From Laspinema palackyanum D2a (GTDB taxonomy: Bacteria > Cyanobacteriota > Cyanobacteriia > Cyanobacteriales > Laspinemataceae): a DNA stretch of 49,587 nucleotides. Below are positions 33,357-41,570 of the stretch, piece by piece (within the stretch, counting starts at the first letter, position 1; each line of letters starts with the position of its first letter). A model generated the notes under the pieces. That model worked only from the letters and a program-made list of their open reading frames with translations. It was not told the DNA's origin and searched no databases. The stretch covers positions 77,803-127,389 of the forward strand of contig JAMXFF010000020.1 in assembly GCA_025370845.1 (NCBI GenBank), written 5' to 3'. A program made the translations under genes and the position numbers.

Positions 33357-35504
33357 GTGGTGAGTGAACCTATCAATATGCATTTAGAAGTATGGCCCGG
33401 TAAAGTCTATCCCTTGGGTTCCTACTGGGATGGTAAAGGAACAAATTTTGCCTTATTTAGTGAAAACGCCACGGGGGTAGAACTCTGTTTATTTGACAAA
33501 GACGGGAAAGAGCAACGCCTTTCTCTAAACGAAGTCGATAACCATGTGTGGCATGGCTACATCCCTGGAATCTCCCCGGGACAGCGCTATGGATATCGAG
33601 TGCATGGGCCTTATGACCCCGCTGCCGGTCATCGGTTTAACCCCAACAAACTCCTGATCGACCCCTACGCCAAAGCCATCGAAGGGGATGTGATTAACGG
33701 ACCCGAACTCTCCGGTTATAACTGGGAAGACCCCGAAGAAGACCTCTCCTTCAGTGAAACCGATAGCGCTCATTTAATCCCCAAATCCATCGTGATTGAT
33801 GAGTCCTTTGATTGGGAAGGGGACCAACTCTTACAAACCCCCTTCCATGAAACCATCATTTACGAAACCCACGTTAAAGGATTTACCCAACTTCAACCCA
33901 ATATCCCCGAAGAAATACGCGGAACCTATAGTGGACTAGCGCATCCTGCCGTCATTTCTCACCTGCAAACCTTGGGGATTACAGCAGTCGAACTCATGCC
34001 CGTTCATCACTTCCTCGCCTATCCCGGACATCTAGCCGATAAAGGACTCAAAAATTATTGGGGTTACGACTCCATCAATTTCTTCGCCCCTTATTCCGGT
34101 TATAGTTCCGCCACTGTACCGGGAGAGCAGGTGCAGGAATTTAAAGAAATGGTCAAGGCCCTGCATAAAGCCGGTATCGAAGTCATTTTAGATGTGGTGT
34201 ACAACCACACCGGGGAAGGCAACCACCTCGGTCCCACGGTCTCTATGCGGGGGGTAGATAATGCCTGCTACTATCGCCTTGTCGATGACAATCTCCGGTA
34301 TAACATGGATTTCACCGGATGCGGCAACTCCCTAAACGTGCGCCATCCGCAAATCCTGAAATTAATTATGGATAGTCTGCGCTACTGGGTGCTAGAAATG
34401 CACGTCGATGGGTTCCGATTTGACTTGGCATCGGCCCTGGCGCGAGAACTGTATGACGTTAATAACCTGGGGTCTTTCTTTAATATCATCCATCAGGACC
34501 CGGTCCTTTCCGATGTGAAACTGATCGCTGAACCCTGGGATGTGGGTCCCGGCGGCTATCAGGTGGGGAATTTTCCCCTGTTATGGTCCGAGTGGAATGG
34601 GCGATATCGCGATACCGTGCGCGACTTTTGGCGGGGAGAGGACCGGACCCTAGGCGAATTTGCCTATCGGTTTACGGGGAGTTCGGATTTATATGAAACC
34701 ACCGGGCGCAGTCCTTATGCCAGCATTAACTTTATCACGGCTCACGATGGCTTTCCCCTCTACGATTTAGTCAGCTACAACGAGAAGCACAATGACGCCA
34801 ATGGGGAAAATAACTGTGATGGGGAGAGTCACAATCGGTCCTGGAATTGTGGTGCAGAAGGCGATACAGATGATCCACAGGTGTTGGCCTTGCGAGAACG
34901 CCAAAAGCGGAATTTTCTGGTGACTCTGATGCTGTCCCAAGGTATCCCCATGTTGTTGGCGGGGGATGAAATGGAACGCAGCCAAGGGGGCAATAATAAT
35001 GCCTACTGTCAGGATAGTGAAATTTCCTGGCTGAATTGGGAGTTTCCCGAGGAAAAAGCCCAGTTGTTAGATTTTACGCGGCAACTGATTTATTTCCGGC
35101 GCAAGCATCCGGTGTTTCAGCGGCGCAAGTGGTTCCAGGGCCGCCCGATTTATGGGAAGACTGTGAATGATATTGCTTGGTTCAATCCCGATGGTAGCGA
35201 GATGGCGGATGAAGAGTGGAGTGTGGGGTTTGCCAAGGCGATCGCCGTCTTGTTGAATGGACAGGAAATTCCTCGGCGCAATCGCTATGGTCAGCGAGTC
35301 ATTGACGAAACTTTCATTCTGTTCTTTAATGCCCATTGGGAATCCATCGAATTTAAGTTACCCGAGGGCTTAAATGAACAGCAGTGGGTGGCGGTGATTG
35401 ATACCAAGGAACCCAGTTTTTTGGAAGATGGCCCCACCTATACCGGGGATAAGACAGTCCCGGTTTTCGGGCAATCGGTCCTCGTGTTAAAACGTTCCGA
35501 GTAG
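33357..35504 (+). CDS. glgX: Glycogen debranching enzyme GlgX (isoamylase type)
   Basis: A 715-residue cytoplasmic GH13 enzyme hydrolysing alpha-1,6 branches of glycogen. The CBM48 N-terminal domain (1-150) contains YPLGSYWDGKGTNFALFSENATGVELCLF. The catalytic barrel follows, with VILDVVYNHTGEG and nucleophile Asp in MHVDGFRFDLASAL. General acid Glu is in LIAEPWDVGPGGYQ and the transition-state Asp in INFITAHDGFPLYDL. A C-terminal beta domain ends the protein. GTG at 33357 or 33360 or ATG at 33378 could start it; the CBM48 match begins near the last. A structured leader precedes it. Confidence 0.93.
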   Translation: MVSEPINMHLEVWPGKVYPLGSYWDGKGTNFALFSENATGVELCLFDKDGKEQRLSLNEVDNHVWHGYIPGISPGQRYGYRVHGPYDPAAGHRFNPNKLLIDPYAKAIEGDVINGPELSGYNWEDPEEDLSFSETDSAHLIPKSIVIDESFDWEGDQLLQTPFHETIIYETHVKGFTQLQPNIPEEIRGTYSGLAHPAVISHLQTLGITAVELMPVHHFLAYPGHLADKGLKNYWGYDSINFFAPYSGYSSATVPGEQVQEFKEMVKALHKAGIEVILDVVYNHTGEGNHLGPTVSMRGVDNACYYRLVDDNLRYNMDFTGCGNSLNVRHPQILKLIMDSLRYWVLEMHVDGFRFDLASALARELYDVNNLGSFFNIIHQDPVLSDVKLIAEPWDVGPGGYQVGNFPLLWSEWNGRYRDTVRDFWRGEDRTLGEFAYRFTGSSDLYETTGRSPYASINFITAHDGFPLYDLVSYNEKHNDANGENNCDGESHNRSWNCGAEGDTDDPQVLALRERQKRNFLVTLMLSQGIPMLLAGDEMERSQGGNNNAYCQDSEISWLNWEFPEEKAQLLDFTRQLIYFRRKHPVFQRRKWFQGRPIYGKTVNDIAWFNPDGSEMADEEWSVGFAKAIAVLLNGQEIPRRNRYGQRVIDETFILFFNAHWESIEFKLPEGLNEQQWVAVIDTKEPSFLEDGPTYTGDKTVPVFGQSVLVLKRSE

Positions 35505-35936
35505 AGAGGTGAGGAGACAGGGTCGGGGCAGTCGCTGAATTGTCCCGACATTCTGGGGTTAATCTCAGAAATGCCGGATTTTTGCTTGATTCAGTTTTGG
35601 GGAAAAGAGTGCGTCACGGAAGCCACCGCAACGCACCACAACACCTGCCAAATTCATGGCAAGACGATGTAACAGGATAGTAAGGAATAGTAGATTACCA
35701 TATTGTCTGCATCGAAAATCACAATTTTAAAAAAATAGCGGTTCCCACAGTTATAAGGTAAGGATATGTAGCTACTAGGAGTGCGAGCATCTTGTCAAGA
35801 GCAAGCAAGATGCTCGCACTCCAACCCGGTTTCTGGTCCCGGGGAGTTCATACTGTACCCTAGGACTAGGCCCAAGTCGTAGTTTGTTTGTAAATTTATG
35901 TAACAATTGCGTCATGAAGTCATTTAGATAGAACCG
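35505..35936. other. Gene-free spacer with a perfect 17-bp hairpin
   Basis: It contains GCGGTTCCCACAGTTATA (near 35740) and a 17-bp hairpin (35778-35822) listed separately. No gene. Confidence 0.5.
35778..35822. repeat. 17-bp inverted repeat hairpin
   Basis: GGAGTGCGAGCATCTTG (35778-35794) and CAAGATGCTCGCACTCC (35806-35822) form a perfect stem with an 11-base loop. It resembles dispersed cyanobacterial palindromes. Confidence 0.85.
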
Positions 35937-36476
35937 ATGGATACGACGATTCTCTCATCAACGTTTTTTTTAACCCTACTGATGACGATCGGGTTATTGT
36001 TCTTTATTCGGGCGTCGGTGAAGGACCGAACGGAGGAACTGCAATGGGTAACCGAACAGCCGGAAGAGGCGATTCTGCCTGAGTTGCAAGGGTATTTTGA
36101 TCGCCGCGCTTATCGGGTGAAGGCCGTAGATGGGGAACGCAATCAAGTCACCTTTGAAGGATATGTCCGTCCCAGTTGGTTTCTGGCGATTTTCTTGACC
36201 CTGTTGGCGGCAGTGGGGATGCTCTGTTTGGGCCTCATTCTCTCAATGGTTATTCCGCAAGGGGGGAATGTATTTCTGGGGTTGATTCTGTTGTCCCCAG
36301 TCGCTGGATGGTTTTATTGGCAAAATTCGGGTCGCATGGAACAGGTTTCTCTCCAAGTCAAGTCTCTGGAGAGTTCTGGGGATAATTCGACCCAAAATAG
36401 AATTACAGTCACGGGTCATCGGGATGAGTTGGCGGTACTCAAGCAAACTTTGGGACCTCGGTACAGTCAAGGTTAG
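35937..36476 (+). CDS. Cofactor assembly of complex C subunit B-like protein (CCB)
   Basis: A 179-residue membrane protein with one N-terminal transmembrane segment (9-27) and a second pair of helices (about 83-125). Its central region (LQGYFDRRAYRVKAVDGERNQVTFEGYVRPSWFLAIFLTLLAA) matches the CCB type that assists covalent haem ci attachment to cytochrome b6 on thylakoid membranes. No haem-binding cysteines are seen, as expected for this chaperone class. The family assignment is from memory of cyanobacterial homologues. The ATG is at 35937 with no clear ribosome site. Confidence 0.7.
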   Translation: MDTTILSSTFFLTLLMTIGLLFFIRASVKDRTEELQWVTEQPEEAILPELQGYFDRRAYRVKAVDGERNQVTFEGYVRPSWFLAIFLTLLAAVGMLCLGLILSMVIPQGGNVFLGLILLSPVAGWFYWQNSGRMEQVSLQVKSLESSGDNSTQNRITVTGHRDELAVLKQTLGPRYSQG

Positions 36477-37198
36477 AAACCGGGTTGATTGACCTGAACT
36501 CTACAAAGACAGCAACAAAGTAGGACAAGAAACCCGGTAACCGTCCGGGTTATCTCATCCTGTACTCACCCTTGAGGGCGATACCATAGCAGAAATTAGC
36601 CCGATGCAAACCCGTGAGCTTGTCATGGAGCTAATTTCTAAAAAGCGTCTTTAATCGGTTTGTTTCCTTAATTGACCCGATGAGGTCAAGTCTGAGATAA
36701 AGTTGAGTTTAATCAGCCCAATGCTTTTGACCCGGTTCCTGGTAAGGATGACGAGTCATTGCAGCAGGGTGATAGCCCGGATTGAGGTCCGAACTTTACT
36801 TTGGCCGTGGTGGAACCGATCGCCCTGGAAAAGTTCAGGTTTTAGAACTCGCGGCGATCGCGACTGGACGCGGGTTTCCCTAAATCGCCAAGGAAACTGG
36901 ATGCGCCTAAAGATCGCGACTCCTGATGCGGGACTAAAACCGTTCTTTTCCCATGACAAATCAACCGATTAACGGCACATTTGCACTGACGGGACTCTCT
37001 ATGACCCCAGATTGGGCAAAACCCGGTGAATGCCCTTGTAAATTTGCTAAATTTACGCGCCACTCTGTTCGAGTCCGCTAGGAATCCCACCCTCGCACCG
37101 CAGGGTCATCCGAGGCGATCGCCCGCCCAGTATAATCCCTCGCCGCAGCCGTCTGGTCCCGTGAACCTTCAGTTCTCATGACTGACAGAAAAACCCTT
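36477..37198. other. Gene-free spacer with an eroded coding-like fragment
   Basis: Near 36578-36654 a frame reads as DTIAEISPMQTRELVMELISKKRL before a stop, which looks like the tail of a lost gene. The rest shows no clear feature. Repeats of the AACCGGGTT type lie at its start. Confidence 0.45.
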
Positions 37199-37516
37199 TT
37201 ACCGGACTGATAAAGCCACAGGGGGTATTTCTGCTTTGCTCTCAAAAAACTTTAAGCTTGGGAATAAGAAATGATTTTCTTCTACATATTGAGCACCGAA
37301 CAATCCTTTCTCTGCCCAGAAGTATCGATCCGTGGTATGCTCGTTTCTCTTGACTAACAACAAAGCCGGTGGCACGATGCCTTCTGCCTTGATGAATTTA
37401 CGGGCGGCTGTGACTGGCTTATCTTCACCGCTTTCGATACTATACTGAGGCACGTGCTCTAAAATCCTGCGCCCTTCTTGGCGGCGACGGCTCTTACGCT
37501 TACGTCTCCTTGCCAA
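37199..37516 (-). CDS. DUF3155 domain protein
   Basis: A 105-residue protein of the cyanobacterial DUF3155 family: a strongly basic start (ARRRKRKSRRRQEGRR), a linker, then a conserved domain with KFIKAEGIVPPALLLVKRNEHTTDRYFWAEKGLFGAQYVEENHFLFPSL. Function is unknown; the basic arm suggests nucleic acid or ribosome contact. The start is a TTG at 37516, preceded at eight bases by TAGGAGGT, a near-perfect ribosome site. It is transcribed on the minus strand and divergent from the Hik2-like gene. Confidence 0.85.
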   Translation of the reverse strand: MARRRKRKSRRRQEGRRILEHVPQYSIESGEDKPVTAARKFIKAEGIVPPALLLVKRNEHTTDRYFWAEKGLFGAQYVEENHFLFPSLKFFESKAEIPPVALSVR

Positions 37517-38077
37517 AATCCTTACCTCCTATTTCAGCCGACAGGTGTAGTGATGGTTACAAAAGTCGTGCTGATTATATCCGCTGTAATAAAAAAAATC
37601 AATCCCTCTTGCTAAGTTTGTTACCAAACGCTGCATCTCTTATATCATAAGCTTTTCCAGGCTTTTTATGCTCCCCTTTCGAGAAAGGAAGGGTAAAAAT
37701 TCACAAAACTATAAAGTTTGTTACAAAAATCAATAAAGTGGAACCGACGTGGGAGTGCAGAATTCTCCCGTCCTGTTTACCCGAGGAAGCGCCGCTTTAT
37801 TCCGGTGGTGATGGTGGGTCCTCACTCCCGGACGTCCCGGTATTGCCATAAAATTGCCACAAAATTGCCACAGAACTGCCCGAAAATAAAAGAAGGTTCA
37901 ACGGGTTTTATCAAGGGGGCTAAAGTATCTTACCCCAGAAGTAAGCAAGCGGACCCAATTTCTGCCAACATGAACTATTAGGGTCCGGTCCTCGGGTTAA
38001 GCGAGTCAGCATAAACAGGGTGCGGGGAAAGAGGCGGGCATCAGTGAGCGTTACTTTGTTAAATCGAATAAGGGAAG
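37517..38077. other. Divergent spacer
   Basis: It separates DUF3155 from the Hik2-like kinase. It holds a short tandem AAAATTGCCAC-like repeat near 37846-37876 and AT-rich segments. No gene called. Confidence 0.5.
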
Positions 38078-39517
38078 ATGGGAATGGGAGCCAGTTCAGA
38101 ATTTGTTGCCCTGTGCAAATCACAGGTGGGTTTGCTCTCGAAAGGGCTAGGATCCTCCGTGAGCGTGGTGTACTTAACAGAAGAACTGGCTGAAGACCGG
38201 GAAGCCAAGCTGATTCCGATTGTGACCTATCCGGAAACCGCTGTGGTGTGGGAAGGAAATCCCCCCCGGGCGATCGCCGGTACAGAGATGGCCGCAGAGG
38301 TCCCAGCGCCTCCCTCCCCCGACTTTCCACCCACGGCAATTTCCGGGGAACCCCCGATAACGGGAACGAATGCCCCCCTGGCTCAAGGTCCCCCGTTCAT
38401 CTGCGCTCCCTCCCAAAGACCCGTGACGGTTCATTTAGCCGAACCCATCCGCTATTTAAACCCAGAAGATGAACCGATCGCCGAGGGGGAAGATTTGGCG
38501 CAACCCAGACAAATTGTCTTACCCCTGATCCATGAAGAAATCGTGATGGGACTGTTGGTGACGCGCCGCGAGGACCGACCCTGGACCGATCGCGAACGAA
38601 TTCAGATCGAATATATCGCCCAAACCATTGCGATCGCCTGCATTTTGGATCGCCGCCAACGCTGGTTAAGTCAGCAATTGCGCCAACATCAACGCCTGCA
38701 AGCGGAACAACATGATTTACTGGATAACCTCCTGCACCAGGTCCGCAGTCCCCTCACCGCCTTACGCACCTTTGGAAAATTATTGTTAAAACGCCTGCGG
38801 GAACCGGACCCGAACCGAGATATTGCCGGAAGTATCCTGCGGGAGAGCGATCGCGTTCAAGAGTTGCTGCAACAAATGAATCTGGCGATCGAACCGGAAG
38901 AAATAGCAGCGGTCCCAGATGTGCAAACCGAGGTCCCGTCGGAAACCCCGATGTTGGAGAAGCGATCGCCACAATTGTTACTCCCGGCTTTTGATGTAGA
39001 ACCCTGCGATATCCGGGCTGTACTGGAACCCTTGCTGATTTCAGCCCAGGCGATCGCCAGCGAACGGCATCTGGAATTAACTACCGAGATCCCGTCGGAA
39101 TTGCCTGCGGTTCTCGCTTCTGCCAAAGCCCTGCGGGAAGTCTTGAGTAATTTAATTGACAATGCCTTGAAATATACCCCTTCGGGAGGCCAAATTTATG
39201 TCAAAGTCGGGGATAAGCGCCAAATGGAGGGGGTCACCTTGATGGCGACTGCCATTAGTGACACGGGTATCGGCATTCCCCCCCAAGACTTAGAACAGCT
39301 ATTTCAACGGTATTATCGCGGTGTCAAAGCCCAGAGTGATATTCCCGGTACGGGATTGGGATTGGCGATCGCCCGCGAACTGATTAACCAAATGCAAGGA
39401 GAAATCGAAGTCTTTAGTCCCACTCCCCCCCAATGGCGAGACCCCAATTGGCAAAACCAGCCCAGTTCCAATCATCCGGGGACAACCTTTATGGTTTGGC
39501 TGCAACTCTCCGGCTGA
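38078..39517 (+). CDS. Hik2-like sensor histidine kinase (CSK family)
   Basis: A 479-residue soluble kinase with no transmembrane segments. A GAF-like N-terminal domain begins EFVALCKSQVGLLSKGLGSSVSVVYLTEE. A Pro-rich insertion of about 35 residues (71-106) interrupts it, and it ends near QTIAIACILDRR. The kinase core has H220 (NLLHQVRSPLTALRTFGKLLL), an N-box DNALKYTP, DTGIGIP and GTGLGLAIA. The R-S-P rather than R-T-P H-box and the TALRTFGKLLLKRL segment match Hik2 of cyanobacteria, a relative of the chloroplast sensor kinase. C13 is at the place of a conserved Cys proposed to bind a 3Fe-4S cluster in that group. GGGAAG precedes the ATG. Confidence 0.85.
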   Translation: MGMGASSEFVALCKSQVGLLSKGLGSSVSVVYLTEELAEDREAKLIPIVTYPETAVVWEGNPPRAIAGTEMAAEVPAPPSPDFPPTAISGEPPITGTNAPLAQGPPFICAPSQRPVTVHLAEPIRYLNPEDEPIAEGEDLAQPRQIVLPLIHEEIVMGLLVTRREDRPWTDRERIQIEYIAQTIAIACILDRRQRWLSQQLRQHQRLQAEQHDLLDNLLHQVRSPLTALRTFGKLLLKRLREPDPNRDIAGSILRESDRVQELLQQMNLAIEPEEIAAVPDVQTEVPSETPMLEKRSPQLLLPAFDVEPCDIRAVLEPLLISAQAIASERHLELTTEIPSELPAVLASAKALREVLSNLIDNALKYTPSGGQIYVKVGDKRQMEGVTLMATAISDTGIGIPPQDLEQLFQRYYRGVKAQSDIPGTGLGLAIARELINQMQGEIEVFSPTPPQWRDPNWQNQPSSNHPGTTFMVWLQLSG

Positions 39518-39537
39518 TTCTCCCCTAAATCGTCTCT

Positions 39538-40269
39538 ATGAATTTATCTTTACTCTTTGCGATCGCCTTAGCCCTAGTTCATATTTGGGCCAAAAATCTC
39601 CTCTTTTTGGAGTCAGTGCCGCGTAACTGCTGGCTGTCAATGGCGGGGGGTGTATCGGTCGCTTACACGTTTATTCATATTTTTCCAGAACTGAGTGAAG
39701 GACAAGCAACGTTTGAGGCGTCAGCGCTCAACGGCTTGGAGTTTTTAGAGCATCATGTTTACCTGATGTCCCTGGTAGGATTTTCCATATTTTACGGATT
39801 GGAAAAACTAGCCAAGACATCGCGGCAGCACCAGATTCAAATCGGGCGAGGAGATGCGACAAGCGATCAGGTTTTTTGGCTACATATTATTTCTTTTGCT
39901 CTTTATAACGCCCTGATTGGCTATCTGCTGTCCGATCCAGCAGAAGAAGCGAGTGTTTTGAGTTTGTGCTTCTTTTTCATCGCAATGGGTTTGCATTTTC
40001 TAGTCAATGACTTTGGCTTGCGCGAACATCACAAACGGGTTTACGACCACAGGGGGCGCTGGGTACTGGCCGCAGCGGTGATTGTTGGATGGGCGATTGG
40101 TCGTGCAACGACCATTTCCCATGAGGCGATCGCCCTGCTCTTTGCCTTTTTAGCCGGAGGCATTATTCTGAACATCCTGAAGGAAGAACTACCAGAAGAA
40201 CGGGAAACCCAATTTTGGGCCTTTGCTGCTGGTGCCGGGGTTTATTCGGTACTATTACTCATCATCTGA
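39538..40269 (+). CDS. Multi-pass membrane protein, ZIP-like
   Basis: A 243-residue protein with about seven to eight hydrophobic segments. Features resembling ZIP metal transporters are HIFPELSEG in the second segment and AGGIILNILKEELPEERE in the seventh. The key histidine motif of helices 4-5 is weak, so metal transport is uncertain. The gene follows the Hik2-like gene by 20 bases and may be co-transcribed with it. Confidence 0.65.
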   Translation: MNLSLLFAIALALVHIWAKNLLFLESVPRNCWLSMAGGVSVAYTFIHIFPELSEGQATFEASALNGLEFLEHHVYLMSLVGFSIFYGLEKLAKTSRQHQIQIGRGDATSDQVFWLHIISFALYNALIGYLLSDPAEEASVLSLCFFFIAMGLHFLVNDFGLREHHKRVYDHRGRWVLAAAVIVGWAIGRATTISHEAIALLFAFLAGGIILNILKEELPEERETQFWAFAAGAGVYSVLLLII

Positions 40270-40848
40270 CACCCATAAAGGCGATGGGATTGATTTGAGC
40301 AGGGAGTTGGAAACAATCCGAGGACTGAGGGTTTCTTTAGGTATTTATTCTTATTAAAAGTTCGAGGCTTAGGGACCCGAGAATCGTGCCAGGAAGTTAT
40401 CGATGGAACTGACTCTTGAGACGGATGCTCCAAGGGCGGTAAATGGGCTTTTTCCCGGATTTTTCAGGGGTTGATTTAAGGAGTAAAAACCCTAAAACTC
40501 TTGCCCTCTGGTCAATGGGAAATTATTTTAACGAATTTATTGCGGAAACTAAATCTAGGCGTTATCATTTCCAAAGAACTACCTCTAAGGGTAGAGGCGG
40601 GTGGGACTCTTCCTCTAGGCTTAGAAAATTTCTGACTCCCGGCGTTGAAATTTCCCAGAGGCTAATCTTAAAAAGGTCCAGAATTAGGCCATTTGAAGGC
40701 AGTCTCCTGATATTTTCAGCTCGAACACCTGTCAGGGAATTTAGATAAATGGTAGGACTCGGATTTGGTATTCGGTGCTACATTAGATTGAGTAGCAATT
40801 TTGTAGCCTTAGTTACTTTTACGAGCTTTCAATAGGAGCCAACCCAAG
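40270..40848. other. Gene-free spacer
   Basis: About 580 bases. No clear feature beyond an AT-rich stretch and the ribosome site of the following small gene. Confidence 0.5.
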
Positions 40849-41061
40849 ATGCATCCGGTATGTATAATTCCTCTCAGCATTTCAGTCTGTGCCTTTCTGA
40901 TTAATCGACGCACCTCTGAGGAAACCGTAGGCGTGATGACCATGACCCTAGCTGGACTATTAGCTGTGGTGGCGTTAATCTTGGCCCCCTGGCAGATTCA
41001 GATGGTGGGTGCTTTAGGGTTACTGTTAGATCGCTGTCAGTTGTTGAAGGTTCGCGGGTAG
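40849..41061 (+). CDS. Small membrane protein
   Basis: A 70-residue protein with two hydrophobic segments (about 4-19 and 29-60) and RRTSEETVG between them. TAGGAG lies ten bases before the ATG at 40849. I do not recognise a family. The clean ribosome site and hydrophobic pattern make it likely real. Confidence 0.6.
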   Translation: MHPVCIIPLSISVCAFLINRRTSEETVGVMTMTLAGLLAVVALILAPWQIQMVGALGLLLDRCQLLKVRG

Positions 41062-41570
41062 GGGATTGGGAGAGTGGGGGAGATTCGGGAGATTGGGGAG
41101 ATTGGGAAGGGTATAGGGTTTTTATCAACAGTGCGATCGCTACACAGGCACTGGGATGATTCTTCCTCGGGATTGGGGACAATGTAGATCGGCTTCTCAC
41201 CCACTTCAGGCTGATTCGCTTCAGGGGATGGGGAGAATGGGAAGATGACTCTAAAATTATGGGGTTGAGATAACGGAAACCCGATTAAATTTTCCCATCC
41301 TTGGCAATCAGGGATGGGAAAATTTCTATAATTGTAAATATTTGTAAAATTAAGCGGTCAAAAGGTAGAATCCGTTGGAAATCTGGCTCAAAATAGAAAG
41401 TTGAATCGGTCGTCAATGCCACAAATGCCAGAAAAACCCTGGACAATTGGGGAGGAAAGGCGATCGCTTCTGTAGATTCAACCGGCTTTCCCAGCCATCG
41501 ATAATCTCTCTCCCTTCACCCGTTCTGAACCCCTGGGGCGACTGCCCTTTTATGAGTAAGCCTGATTAAT
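41062..41570. other. Spacer with a G-rich GGGAGATTG-like repeat
   Basis: A GGGGGAGATTCGGG / GGGAGATTGGGG tract (41061-41110) recalls the G-rich arrays at 5745-5802. No gene seen. Confidence 0.5.

Noticed and set aside
37065-37085. GTTCGAGTCC resembling a tRNA T-loop on the plus strand
   Set aside because: The flanking five bases on each side do not form a stem and no cloverleaf is found.
36703-37090. Frames on both strands in the spacer before DUF3155
   Set aside because: Low-complexity and rich in Arg/Trp/Ser, with no start context; taken as spacer.
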